Of a stretch of 64,000 nt of DNA, positions 27,248-36,399 are shown one piece after another. The notes beneath the pieces were generated by a model. It saw only the letters and a program-made list of their open reading frames with translations. It had not been told where the DNA came from and did no database searches. The first letter of the stretch is position 1; the number at the start of each line of letters is the position of its first letter. Origin of the DNA: Betaproteobacteria bacterium. Its GTDB lineage: Bacteria; Pseudomonadota; Gammaproteobacteria; Burkholderiales; Casimicrobiaceae. The position numbers and the translations under genes are program-made. Where the stretch lies: assembly GCA_016861105.1 (NCBI GenBank), contig BOKS01000002.1, forward strand, positions 124,001 to 188,000. The letters run 5' to 3'.

Positions 27248-27277
27248 CCCCCTGGCGCCATCCAGGTCAACAGGGGG
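27248..27277 (+). promoter_or_regulatory. Structured terC leader that can mask the ribosome-binding site
   Basis: CCCCCT (27248-27253) can pair with AGGGGG (27272-27277), the only Shine-Dalgarno-like sequence, four bases before ATG 27282. An alternative stem, CCTGG (27251-27255) with CCAGG (27262-27266), uses three of the same bases, so the two folds exclude each other. TerC/Alx-type genes are frequent targets of the manganese-sensing yybP-ykoY riboswitch. The loop contains GUCAACA, which resembles a conserved part of that riboswitch, but I could not fit the whole consensus. Confidence 0.4.
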
Positions 27278-27281
27278 CTCC

Positions 27282-28265
27282 ATGCTGTCGTCCGTCGGCA
27301 CGCCCGTGATGTGGGCGGGCTTCGCCGTGCTGGTCGTCGTCGCGCTCGTCGTCGACCTGGTCGTGCTCAAAGCCAAGGGGGCGAAGAAGGTCGCCTTCCG
27401 CGAGGCGCTGAACTGGTCGCTGGCGTGGGTCGCCCTGGCGCTGCTGTTCAACGCGTGGCTGTGGTGGTACGTGGACGGGACGGCGGGCCGCGAGGAGGCG
27501 AACCGGATCGCCGCCGAGTTCTTCACCGGCTACCTGATCGAGAAGAGCCTCGCGGTCGACAACATCTTCGTCTTCCTGATGGTGTTCACCGCGTTCGGCG
27601 TGCCGGTCGCCTTCCAGCGCCGCGTGCTGGTGCTGGGCATCATCGGCGCGATCGTCCTGCGCGCGGTCATGATCCTGCTCGGGGCGTGGCTGCTCGCGAA
27701 GTTCCACTGGCTGCTCTACGTGTTCGGGGCGTTCCTCCTGATCACCGGCGTGCGCATGCTGTTCGACGCCGAGAAGGAGCCCGACCTCGAGAACATGGCC
27801 GTGCTGAAGTGGCTGCGCCGCCACCTGCGCGTGACGGCCGAGTACCACGGCGAGCGCTTCACGATCGTCCGCGACGGCGTCCGGTGGTTCACGCCGCTGT
27901 TCGTGGTCATGGCGACGATCGCCGTCACCGACGTCATCTTCGCCGTCGACAGCATCCCGGCGATCTTCGCGGTCACGCTCGACCCGTTCATCGTGCTCAC
28001 GTCGAACGTGTTCGCCATCCTCGGCCTGCGCGCGATGTACTTCATGCTGGCGGACCTCGCCGACCGCTTCCACCTGCTGAAGTACGGACTCGCGTTCATC
28101 CTGGTGTTCATCGGCATCAAGATGATCCTGCTCGACATCTACAAGATACCGATCGGGTTCGCGCTGGCCGTCGTGTTCACGGTGCTCGCCGTTTCGCTGG
28201 TGGGCAGCCTCTACGTCACGCGGCCGGGGGCGGGAAAGGGCGACGGGAAGCATCCTTCGCCCTGA
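27282..28265 (+). CDS. TerC/Alx family integral membrane protein
   Basis: 327 residues with about nine hydrophobic segments. Family motifs with membrane-embedded acids are present: FTGYLIEKSLAVDNIFVFL (about residues 81-99) and AVTDVIFAVDSIPAIFAVT (about 211-229), followed by LGLRAMYFML. TerC/Alx/MntP-related proteins are linked to manganese efflux, alkaline response or tellurite resistance; Mn2+ export is the best current guess. No tellurite-resistance genes are nearby. The preceding leader suggests RNA-level control. Confidence 0.93.
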   Translation: MLSSVGTPVMWAGFAVLVVVALVVDLVVLKAKGAKKVAFREALNWSLAWVALALLFNAWLWWYVDGTAGREEANRIAAEFFTGYLIEKSLAVDNIFVFLMVFTAFGVPVAFQRRVLVLGIIGAIVLRAVMILLGAWLLAKFHWLLYVFGAFLLITGVRMLFDAEKEPDLENMAVLKWLRRHLRVTAEYHGERFTIVRDGVRWFTPLFVVMATIAVTDVIFAVDSIPAIFAVTLDPFIVLTSNVFAILGLRAMYFMLADLADRFHLLKYGLAFILVFIGIKMILLDIYKIPIGFALAVVFTVLAVSLVGSLYVTRPGAGKGDGKHPSP

Positions 28266-28285
28266 CGTTCCGCGCCGCACGGGGC

Positions 28286-28313
28286 CGGGCTCCCGCCTTC
28301 GCGGGAGCGACGA
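28286..28313 (+). repeat. Solo copy of the hairpin repeat seen in the aroF-ABC array
   Basis: GCTCCCGC-CTTC-GCGGGAGC (stem 28289-28296 and 28301-28308) followed by GACGACC. It matches the second hairpin of the 164-bp repeat unit at 3187-3515 in layout and flanks (GGG before, GACGAC after), so it is a dispersed repeat family. It may also act as the terC 3'-end hairpin. A more degenerate copy lies near 28345-28375. Confidence 0.55.
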
Positions 28314-28407
28314 CCTGCCTCTCGGTCACCACGCGAAGACGCCGGGCGCCTGCCTGCGCGCGAACGACGACGGCGCCCGGAACGACGTCGTGCACGATCA
28401 CCGCCGG

Positions 28408-29319
28408 CTATCCGGTCCGCGGCGCGCGGGCGAGCAGCAGGACGGCGGCGAGGATGAGCGCGCCGCCGGCGAGCTGGATCGCGGCGATGCGCTCGTCGAG
28501 CACCAGCGCGGCCAGCGCGATGGTGACCACGGGCTCGAGCGTCGACAGCGTCGCGGCCTGCGTGGCGCCGACGCGCGCGAGGCCGGCGAAGAACAGCGCG
28601 ATCGCGAGCACGGTCGACACGAGCGCGATCGCCGCGATCGCGAGCCATCCCGCCGGCGAGCGCGGAGCGGCGGGCCCGACCACGACCGCGATCGCGGCGA
28701 ACACGACGGCCGCGCTGGCCGTGATCACCGACGCGAGCGCGAGCGGCGCCACGCGCACCGTGAGCCGCGCGCCCACGACGATGTAGACCGCGTAGACGCT
28801 GGCCGCGGCGAGCCCGAGCGCAATGCCGACCGGCAGCCGCGGGAAGGTGCCGGGGGCGCCGCCGAGCGCGGGGACGACGGTGAGCGCGAGCCCGGCCAGC
28901 GCCAGCGCGAGGGCGGCGGCGCGGGCCCCCGTCATCCGCTCGTGCAGGAACAGCGCGGCGAGGACCGCGACCAGCGCCGGGTGCAGGTACAGGAGCAGCG
29001 CGACCAGGCCCGCGGGCGCGAAGCCGAGCGCGGAGAAGTACGCCGCCGACTGTCCGGCATAGCCGGCGCCGCCCATCATCGCGGCCACGCCGAGATCGCG
29101 TCCGCGCGGCCACGGCTCGCGCCGCAGCCGCGCCAGCGTGGCGAGGCACGCCGCGGCGATCGCGAAGCGCAGCGCCAGCAGCGTCCAGGTGTCCACGCCG
29201 TCCGCGTACGCGAAGCGCGCGAAGATCGCCATCGCGCCGAACGCCACGGCGGATCCGGCGATGCAGGCGATGCCCACGGCCCGCGGGGCCGCCTGCGGCA
29301 CCGCCGCGGCGCCGCTCAC
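28408..29319 (-). CDS. EamA/DMT superfamily transporter
   Basis: 303 residues with ten hydrophobic segments in two homologous halves, the EamA layout (first half SAVAFGAMAIFARFAY, LLYLHPALVAVLAALFLHERMT; second half SVYAVYIVVGA, LEPVVTIALAALVLDERI). The helix-9/10 pattern P-x4-A-x11-E is present in both halves. An inner-membrane metabolite exporter of unknown substrate. Last gene of the minus-strand darP-mogA-eamA run, 37 bases after mogA. Confidence 0.88.
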   Translation of the reverse strand: MSGAAAVPQAAPRAVGIACIAGSAVAFGAMAIFARFAYADGVDTWTLLALRFAIAAACLATLARLRREPWPRGRDLGVAAMMGGAGYAGQSAAYFSALGFAPAGLVALLLYLHPALVAVLAALFLHERMTGARAAALALALAGLALTVVPALGGAPGTFPRLPVGIALGLAAASVYAVYIVVGARLTVRVAPLALASVITASAAVVFAAIAVVVGPAAPRSPAGWLAIAAIALVSTVLAIALFFAGLARVGATQAATLSTLEPVVTIALAALVLDERIAAIQLAGGALILAAVLLLARAPRTG

Positions 29320-29356
29320 GGACCGCGACCTGCGTGCGCCGCCCCCGGCGCCGCGC

Positions 29357-29953
<597 letters not shown>

Positions 29954-29975
29954 GGGGTCGATGCGGGCGGCAGGA

Positions 29976-30497
29976 TCAGGCGGAGGGCCCCATCGCCTTC
30001 GCGATGCGGCGGAACAGCGCGCGGTAGCGGTGCGGCGGACCGCCCGCGGCGCGCTCGGCGCGCGCCGCGCGGGCCAGCGCGGCGATCTCGTCGCGCGGCG
30101 CCGAGGGGAATGCAGCCGTGAACGCGTCGACCGCCTCGTCGCCGTCCAGCAGTCGCTCGCGCCAGCCCTCCGCCGCCGCGAAGCGCGCGCGCTCGTCCGC
30201 GCCGGTACCCTCCAGGCGCCGCAGCGCGGCCCGGATCGGCACGGGATCGACGTCGCGCATCAGGCGGCCCACGAACTGCAGCTGGCGGCGGCGCGCCTCG
30301 TGCCGCGTGATGCCGCGCGCCAGCGCGATCGCGTCGGCCAGGCGCTCGGGCAGATCGAGCGTTGCCACCACGCGCGCGTCCAGCGCCACCAGCGCCTCGC
30401 CGAGCTCCTGCAGGTCGTGCATCGCCTGCTTGCGGCGCGTCTTCGACGGCGGCGGGCCGTCGGGTGCGTCGGGCGGCGGGGCGGACGGACGGTGCAT
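29976..30497 (-). CDS. darP: Ribosome biogenesis factor DarP (YjgA, DUF615)
   Basis: 173 residues from ATG 30497. DUF615 features: SKTRRKQAMHDLQELGEALV near the N-terminus, ITRHEARRRQLQFVGRLMRDVD in the middle, and RRIAKAMGPS near the end. The family binds late 50S assembly intermediates. The N-terminal 16 residues are Pro-rich and not conserved. It faces pmbA across a short shared regulatory region, the usual yjgA-pmbA neighbourhood in proteobacteria. Confidence 0.9.
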   Translation of the reverse strand: MHRPSAPPPDAPDGPPPSKTRRKQAMHDLQELGEALVALDARVVATLDLPERLADAIALARGITRHEARRRQLQFVGRLMRDVDPVPIRAALRRLEGTGADERARFAAAEGWRERLLDGDEAVDAFTAAFPSAPRDEIAALARAARAERAAGGPPHRYRALFRRIAKAMGPSA

Positions 30498-30532
30498 CGG
30501 GCGATGGCGGAGGAGTGCGATGAACCCTTTGT

Positions 30533-30539
30533 TATCATA
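30533..30539. promoter_or_regulatory. Overlapping divergent -10 boxes between darP and pmbA
   Basis: TATCATA reads as TATCAT on the plus strand (towards pmbA) and TATGAT on the minus strand (towards darP). The two promoters would overlap and compete. No convincing -35 on either strand. Confidence 0.45.
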
Positions 30540-30603
30540 GCCCACGCGCTGCGCCGGGCCGCCGAGAGGGGCGTGCGCGTGCCCCCGCCACGAGAGTCCG
30601 TCG

Positions 30604-32007
30604 ATGACCGCCTTGCAGCACTCCGCGATCGTTCCGTCCGCCCGCACCGCCGGTGCCGCGGCGCATCCTGGCGACGACGTGTTCCCGATGCCGACCGCGG
30701 AACTCGAGCGCGTCGCCGTGGCGATCCTCGAGGCCGCGCGGTCGGCCGGCGCGACGACCGCCGAAGCCGACGTCTCGCAGGCCGTCGGGCAGAGCGTCAC
30801 GGTGCGCCAGGGCGAGGTCGAGACGATCGCCTACAACCGCGACAAGGGCATCAGCCTCACGGTGTACGTCGGGCAGCGTCGCGGGCAGGCGAGCACGGCC
30901 GACTTCGGCGACGCGTCGCTCCGCGCGACGGTCGACAAGGCGATCGCGATCGCCCGCTACACGGCGGAGGACCCTTGCGCGGGACTCGCCGATCCCGCGC
31001 GCCTCGCGCGGGCGTGGCCGGACCTCGACCTCTTCCACCCGTGGGCGCTCCCCGTCGACGAGGCGATCGCCCTCGGCCGCGAAGCCGAGCGCGCGGCGCT
31101 CGCCGTCGACGCCCGGCTCACCAACAGCGACGGGGCCACGGTCGCGCGCGGCGAGTCGGAGTTCGTCTACGCGAACACCAACGGATTCCTCGGCGGCTAC
31201 CGCGGCTCGCGCCATCACATCGACTGCTCCGTGATCGGCGAGGACGCCGGCGGCATGCAGCGCGACTACTGGTTCACGGCGTCGCGGGTGCCCGGCGAGC
31301 TGCTGCCCGCCGCCGAGGTGGGACGCATCGCCGGCGAGCGCACCGCGCGGCGCCTCGGCGCACGCAAGCTCGGGACGCTCACCTGCCCGGTGCTGTTCGA
31401 GGCGCCCGAGGCCGCGGACCTGATCGGCGCGTTCGTCCACGCCGCCTCCGGAGGCAGCCTCTACCGCAAGGCGTCGTTCGTGCTCGACACGCTCGGGCAG
31501 GCGGTGTTCGCGCCGGTCGTGTCGATCCGCGAGGAGCCGCACCTGCCGCGCGCGCGGGGCAGCGCGCCGTTCGACGCCGAGGGCGTGGCCACCGCGGCGC
31601 GCGACGTGGTGCGCGACGGCATCCTGCAGGGCTACTTCCTCGGCAGCTACTCGGCGCGCAAGCTCGGGCTCGAGACGACCGGCAACGCCGGCGGCGCGCA
31701 CAACCTCGTCGTCGCGCACGGCGACGACGACCTTCCCGCGCTGCTGCGCCGCATGGGGCGCGGCCTGCTGGTCACCGAGCAGCTCGGGCAGGGCGTCAAC
31801 CTGGTCACCGGCGACTTCTCGCGCGGCGCAGCGGGCTTCTGGGTCGAGGACGGCGCGATCGCCCATCCGGTCGAGGAGATCACCATCGCCGGCAACCTCA
31901 AGGACATGTTCCGCGACATCGTGGCCATCGGGCGCGACGTCGACCGCCGCGGCTCGCGCCACGTGGGCTCGGTGCTCGTCGGCCGCATGACGATCGCCGG
32001 GCACTGA
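30604..32007 (+). CDS. pmbA: Metalloprotease PmbA/TldE
   Basis: 467 residues. The TldE/PmbA subunit of the TldD/TldE zinc protease that unfolds and trims peptides, known from microcin B17 maturation and antitoxin CcdA degradation. Family signatures: YNRDKGISLTVYVG, GSRHHIDCSVIGE, SSGGSLYRKASF-like AASGGSLYRKASFVLDTLG, and the C-terminal GQGVNLVTGDFSRGAAGFW followed by ITIAGNLKDMF. The first 28 residues are not conserved and a later start is possible. The partner tldD is not in the window. Confidence 0.92.
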   Translation: MTALQHSAIVPSARTAGAAAHPGDDVFPMPTAELERVAVAILEAARSAGATTAEADVSQAVGQSVTVRQGEVETIAYNRDKGISLTVYVGQRRGQASTADFGDASLRATVDKAIAIARYTAEDPCAGLADPARLARAWPDLDLFHPWALPVDEAIALGREAERAALAVDARLTNSDGATVARGESEFVYANTNGFLGGYRGSRHHIDCSVIGEDAGGMQRDYWFTASRVPGELLPAAEVGRIAGERTARRLGARKLGTLTCPVLFEAPEAADLIGAFVHAASGGSLYRKASFVLDTLGQAVFAPVVSIREEPHLPRARGSAPFDAEGVATAARDVVRDGILQGYFLGSYSARKLGLETTGNAGGAHNLVVAHGDDDLPALLRRMGRGLLVTEQLGQGVNLVTGDFSRGAAGFWVEDGAIAHPVEEITIAGNLKDMFRDIVAIGRDVDRRGSRHVGSVLVGRMTIAGH

Positions 32008-32197
32008 GCGTCATGCGGCGCGACGCGCGGCGAAGGCAGGGCGGGCGGGTCGCGCTCGATGTTGCGTGGCTGTTTCCGGCGGGCGGCGCAGGGCCGCCCC
32101 AAGCCGCCCGCCAAGCTCCAGAATCCGATGAAAGACACGCAACGCCGGCGCCGCGGGTGGCGCAGCGCGCCCGAACGTGTTTTTCATCGGTCGATCG

Positions 32198-33826
32198 ATG
32201 ATCGAGCCCATCGTCCTGTGGGTGCGCGCGCTGTCCGATCCGCTGCGCAGCGCGGCGCTCGCCGACCGCTGGATCGCGTCGCGCCCCGCGGGCGACGCGC
32301 TCGCGCTGCAGAAGGAAGTGCTGGAGCTGCTGTCCGGCTTCCCCGGCGCGCGGCGCGAGATCGGACCGGGGCAGGCCGAGGCGCTGCTGCGGATCGACGC
32401 CCGCCTCGAGCCGGTGCTCGCCGAGCTGACGCGCAAGTACACGACCGGCTACCAGAAGAGCACGTCGGTCGAGTCGCGGCTGTGGCACTCGGTGTTCGAC
32501 GTCGTCAAGGCCTTCGTCGTCGCGTACAACGCCTCGCTGAAGGCGGGCTATGCGCGCGCGGAGAACAAGCGCTGGCGCGCGGTGCTGCCGTGGGTCCTCG
32601 TGCGCCTCGCGCACTACAAGGGGCTCGACGGCAAGTTCCGCCTGTTCCGCTACGGCCACTGGATCCCCGCGCAGTGGCGCGAGTTCCACGAGCTCTACGA
32701 GTTCGCGCGCATGCGCGGCTGGCAGCGCGAGCAGCTCGTCTACGGCGCGGCGGCGTTCGCCCGGCCGGGGGTGACCTTCGAGCAGGAGTACCTGAAGGCG
32801 CTGCTGCTGATGCGCCTCGACTCGGGCAACTTCACGCCCGACCAGGTCGAGTGGGTCGCGCGCCAGCTCGACGACTGGGTGCCGTCGCTCACGCTGGTGC
32901 CGCCGCCGGGCGAGGGGGCGCACTTCTACGTCGACCTGACGGGCACGCAGGGCCTGCGGCGGCGCGACCGGCCGAACGTGCCCGGCCGCGTGCTGCTGCT
33001 CGACACCGGTCCGGCGTACGCGCGCGTCGTCGAGCAGCTGCGCTGGCTGCCCGAGCAGGACGAGGACGTCACGCGTCCGGGCGACCTGCCGGCGCGCGAG
33101 CAGCGGCTGCTGCTGATGCGCCTCGCGTCGCTGTTCGGCCCGGAGGCCATCGCGCACGCGCCGCGCGCCGAGCGCGTCCGCATCCAGGGCGAGGTGCGCG
33201 TCGTCGTCGGGCTGCAGGCGCTGACGCGCGCGATCGCGGAGGTCGAGAAGCTCCCGGACGGCGTGCGCACGCCCGGCGTCGCCTCGAGCTTCGACGAGGT
33301 CACGCAGTTGGCGAACCCGACGCTGAACCCCGAGTCCGTCGCCAGGCGCATCCGCGGCTCGACGTGGCGGATGATCGACCGCAGCGACACCGGCTGTCGC
33401 CTCGCCGCACCGTCGAAGGACGCGCCGGCGCGCCTCGGCGAGCTGGTCGCCATCCAGGACGGCGAGCACTGGATGCTCGGCGTCGTGCGCCGCATGCAGC
33501 GGCTGCAGGTCGACGAGGCGACGGTGGGCGTGGAGATCGTCGCGCGCCGGCTCGTGCGCGTGCTCATGCGGTCGTGGACCGCGCCGGTCGACGAGCTCCA
33601 CACCGGAGGCGACCGCCCGTTCTTCGGCGTGTACCTGCCCGCCCACAGCGAGAACAGGCAGTCCGCGCAGCGCAGCCTGATCGGCCCGGACGACCGCTTC
33701 CTGGCCGGCGGCATGGTCGAGCTCGACACCGGCAACGCGCGCTATCTCGTCCGCTTCACGCAGCTGCTGGAGCGGCAGTCGGGCTGGGCGTGGGCGCTGT
33801 TCAACGCCGTGCGCAAGCTCGGCTGA
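32198..33826 (+). CDS. Large hypothetical protein with a possible C-terminal PilZ-like domain
   Basis: 542 residues from ATG 32198 (in-frame alternative 32177). No signal peptide or membrane helix. The N-terminal 200 residues are helical and charged (SDPLRSAALADRWIAS, TRKYTTGYQKSTSVESRLWH). A middle domain contains FYVDLTGTQGLRRRDRP. Around residues 390-410 an Arg cluster (ARRIRGSTWR) is followed by DRSDTG, which fits the D/N-x-S-x-x-G element of PilZ domains, with an Arg-rich segment in the place of RxxxR. The rest (ELVAIQDGEHWMLGVVRRMQ) has the alternating pattern of a beta-barrel. c-di-GMP binding is possible but unproven. It follows pmbA by about 190 bases. Confidence 0.65.
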   Translation: MIEPIVLWVRALSDPLRSAALADRWIASRPAGDALALQKEVLELLSGFPGARREIGPGQAEALLRIDARLEPVLAELTRKYTTGYQKSTSVESRLWHSVFDVVKAFVVAYNASLKAGYARAENKRWRAVLPWVLVRLAHYKGLDGKFRLFRYGHWIPAQWREFHELYEFARMRGWQREQLVYGAAAFARPGVTFEQEYLKALLLMRLDSGNFTPDQVEWVARQLDDWVPSLTLVPPPGEGAHFYVDLTGTQGLRRRDRPNVPGRVLLLDTGPAYARVVEQLRWLPEQDEDVTRPGDLPAREQRLLLMRLASLFGPEAIAHAPRAERVRIQGEVRVVVGLQALTRAIAEVEKLPDGVRTPGVASSFDEVTQLANPTLNPESVARRIRGSTWRMIDRSDTGCRLAAPSKDAPARLGELVAIQDGEHWMLGVVRRMQRLQVDEATVGVEIVARRLVRVLMRSWTAPVDELHTGGDRPFFGVYLPAHSENRQSAQRSLIGPDDRFLAGGMVELDTGNARYLVRFTQLLERQSGWAWALFNAVRKLG

Positions 33827-33988
33827 CCGGCGGCACGGCGGCGCGCCGCCCGTGCGCGCGCACCGACGCAGGCCCACGGTCGCCCGGCACGGCGGCGCAC
33901 GCCGTCCGGCGCGTCGCGCCGGGCGGTGCCGGCGCGGCCGCGCGGGCCGTCCGCTGCCGCGCCGCAGCACCGCGGCGGCCGAAAGCCG

Positions 33989-34017
33989 TTGTGAGTCCGG
34001 CGGCGAACCCCTAGAAT
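33989..34017 (+). promoter_or_regulatory. Promoter of the TRAP binding-protein gene
   Basis: TTGTGA (33989-33994), 17-base spacer, TAGAAT (34012-34017), 60 bases before ATG 34078, which has GGGGGAG upstream. Confidence 0.6.
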
Positions 34018-34077
34018 CGGCCGGCGGTAGCCGTCCTACAAGTCCAATTGTCCAACCCGATCCTGCAGGGGGAGTGA

Positions 34078-35187
34078 ATGGAACGTCGTTCGTTCATCAA
34101 GCACACCGGCCTCGCCGGCATACTCGCGGCCGGCTCCGCGCCGGCCTTCGCGCAAGGCTCGCCGTCGATCAAGTGGCGCTGCGCGTCCAGCTTCCCGAAG
34201 AGCCTCGACACGATCTACGGGGCGGCCGAGGTGATGGCGAAGACGGTGAGCGACGTCACCGGCGGCAGGTTCCAGATCCAGGTCTTCGCGGCCGGCGAGA
34301 TCGTGCCCGGCCTGCAGGTCGCCGACGCGGTGCAGAACGGCACGGTCGAGTGCGGCCACACGGCCCCCTACTACTACGTGGGCAAGGACCCCACGTTCGC
34401 CTTCGGCACGGCGATCCCGTTCGGCCTCAACCCGCGCCAGTACGACGCCTGGTGGTTCTACGGCGGCGGCGACCAGCTGTTCAACGACTTCCTGAAGAGC
34501 TACAGCATCACGTCGATGCTCTGCGGCAACACCGGCGCGCAGATGGGCGGCTGGTACCGCAAGGAGATCAAGAGCGTCGCCGACCTCAAGGGCCTCAAGA
34601 TGCGCATCGGGGGCTTCGCCGGGCAGGTGCTCACCAAGCTCGGCGTCGTGCCCCAGCAGATCGCCGGCGGCGACATCTACCCGTCGCTGGAGAAGGGCAC
34701 GATCGACGCGGCCGAGTGGGTCGGTCCCTACGACGACGAGAAGCTCGGCTTCAACAAGGTCGCGAAGTTCTACTACTACCCCGGCTGGTGGGAAGGCGGC
34801 CCGGCGCTGCACATCTTCTCGAACACGCCGAAGTACAACGAGCTGCCGGCGGACTACAAGGCCGCGCTGCTCGCCGGCTGCCACGCGGGCAACACGCACA
34901 TGATGGCGAAGTACGACGCGCAGAACCCGGGCGCGCTGCGCAAGCTGGCTGCCGCCGGCACGCAGCTGCGGCCGTTCCCGCGCGCGGTTATGGACGCGTG
35001 CTACAAGGCGGCGCTCGACCTCTACGCGGAGACCTCGGCCAAGAACGCGAACTTCAAGAAGATCTACGACAGCATGCTCGCGTTCCAGCGCGAGCAGCTG
35101 CTGTGGTTCCGCGTGACCGAGAACACGTACGACAACTACATGGCGACGGCGGGACAGCAGCAGCGCGCCGCGCCCGCGAAGAAGTAG
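34078..35187 (+). CDS. TRAP transporter substrate-binding protein, Tat-exported
   Basis: 369 residues. The N-terminus has a twin-arginine signal (ERRSFIK, then a hydrophobic stretch ending PAFAQG), so it is folded before export to the periplasm. The mature protein has the DctP fold, with the family Arg in KMRIGGF (substrate carboxylate contact) and AAEWVGPYDDEKLGFNKVAKF, as in keto-acid and mannitol/chloroaromatic-type binding proteins. Cognate permeases are probably the dctQ-dctM genes about 4 kb away on the other strand. It ends in a clear intrinsic terminator (35217-35240). The ligand is probably a carboxylate; identity unknown. Confidence 0.9.
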   Translation: MERRSFIKHTGLAGILAAGSAPAFAQGSPSIKWRCASSFPKSLDTIYGAAEVMAKTVSDVTGGRFQIQVFAAGEIVPGLQVADAVQNGTVECGHTAPYYYVGKDPTFAFGTAIPFGLNPRQYDAWWFYGGGDQLFNDFLKSYSITSMLCGNTGAQMGGWYRKEIKSVADLKGLKMRIGGFAGQVLTKLGVVPQQIAGGDIYPSLEKGTIDAAEWVGPYDDEKLGFNKVAKFYYYPGWWEGGPALHIFSNTPKYNELPADYKAALLAGCHAGNTHMMAKYDAQNPGALRKLAAAGTQLRPFPRAVMDACYKAALDLYAETSAKNANFKKIYDSMLAFQREQLLWFRVTENTYDNYMATAGQQQRAAPAKK

Positions 35188-35216
35188 CGGTCGACGGCAC
35201 CGCACCGCGTCGACGG

Positions 35217-35240
35217 GGCCCCGCGCGAGCGGGGCCTTTT
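35217..35240 (+). terminator. Intrinsic terminator of the TRAP binding-protein gene
   Basis: GGCCCCGC (35217-35224), GCGA tetraloop, GCGGGGCC (35229-35236), then TTTT, 30 bases after the stop codon. Confidence 0.85.
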
Positions 35241-35308
35241 CGCTGGCGACGTTCGTCGCGACGCGCATCCAGGTGCGCGGCCGCGTGGTGGCGCACTCGC
35301 GCGGTCGA

Positions 35309-36346
35309 CTACGGGGACGACGTCGCGAGGCGGCCGGGGTGGATGGCGATCGACAGCGCGCATTGCGCAGTGTCGACGACGCCATCGAGCGCACGTCCGG
35401 CGATCGCGAATTGCACGCGTCGGCCGCTGTCGAGCACGAGCGGCGCCGCCACCGGCGATTGCGCCGCGGTGCCACGCGGCGGATTGGCAATCGACGCTTC
35501 CAGATCACTCATGTCGCGCCAGCCCGGCTCCTGATCCAGGCGATACACCAGCCGCGTCCCGACCTGGACGCTCGCCGACGCGCCGTGCACGACGACGGCG
35601 CTGCGCGGGGTCGCCATGCGCGCGCCCTCGGGCACGACCACCGGCGCCGTCACGCAGGCGACGTCGGCAGCGTTGATCGCGTGTGCGGCGGAGGTGTCTA
35701 GCGCGGCGGCGAGCCGCGGCTCGCCCGCCCGCGCGAAGGCGTGCAGCGCCACCACCAGCTCGGTTCGTGTTGGCCGCGCATCGGGACAGAATGCGGTGGA
35801 CGTGCAGCCCGTCACGATCGCGCTTCGAACCGCCCACGTGACGGCAGGGCAGAACGGGCTCGAGCGTTCGAGATCGGCGAAGCCTGCGCAACCGGGGGGG
35901 TCGGGCGGGGTTCGGACCGTGATCGCGAAGCGCACCTCGTCGTAGTCCCACCCCACGTCGACCGCGACGACGGTGTAGGGCGCGTTCCCGTCCAGGATCG
36001 CGACGATCTCGCGGCCGTCCTCGCCGCCGCCCGCCACGCATCGCTCGGCAGGTTGCGAAGGATCGAACGCGCCCGCGTAGACGTACATCCGCACCTGACC
36101 GGTCGCGGCCAGCACGAACGAGTGCGCTCCGCCGCGACCGGCGGTGAGGGCGAACGTCTGGTAGGAGGCCGGGCCCGTGGCATCGACGGCCCCGGAGCAG
36201 CGGCCGTCGCTCACCACCGGAAGCTGCGCGAGGGCTGGGGGGAGGCCGGGATAGAACGATCCATGGAGGACGAAGGTACCAGCGTGCGCCAACGACGCGA
36301 GCACGGCCGCCAGCAGGGCGAGCACGACAGTGGAGTTGCGTGGCAT
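35309..36346 (-). CDS. Secreted protein with SLH-like Cys motif, paralogue 1
   Basis: 345 residues from ATG 36346, with GGAGGA just upstream. Signal peptide cleaved after about residue 22 (AHAG). A beta-rich domain with YVYAGAFDP follows, then a motif of about 50 residues (CAGFADL, PFCPAVTWAVR, TGCTSTAFCPDA, RTELV) that resembles one S-layer homology repeat decorated with Cys pairs, then a second beta domain. The neighbouring gene at 36400-37443 is a clear paralogue sharing the same order. Such proteins could sit on or outside the outer membrane. No catalytic motif; function unknown. Confidence 0.72.
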   Translation of the reverse strand: MPRNSTVVLALLAAVLASLAHAGTFVLHGSFYPGLPPALAQLPVVSDGRCSGAVDATGPASYQTFALTAGRGGAHSFVLAATGQVRMYVYAGAFDPSQPAERCVAGGGEDGREIVAILDGNAPYTVVAVDVGWDYDEVRFAITVRTPPDPPGCAGFADLERSSPFCPAVTWAVRSAIVTGCTSTAFCPDARPTRTELVVALHAFARAGEPRLAAALDTSAAHAINAADVACVTAPVVVPEGARMATPRSAVVVHGASASVQVGTRLVYRLDQEPGWRDMSDLEASIANPPRGTAAQSPVAAPLVLDSGRRVQFAIAGRALDGVVDTAQCALSIAIHPGRLATSSP

Positions 36347-36399
36347 CGGAGTCCTCCGAACGGCGTGTCGCGGGCTGGCAGGCGTGGCGGCGCTCCGGC

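Noticed and set aside
33827..33988. Small gene between the large hypothetical protein and the TRAP binding protein
   Set aside because: Open frames there are Arg/Ala-rich with no ribosome-binding site; apart from the promoter at its end the gap looks non-coding.
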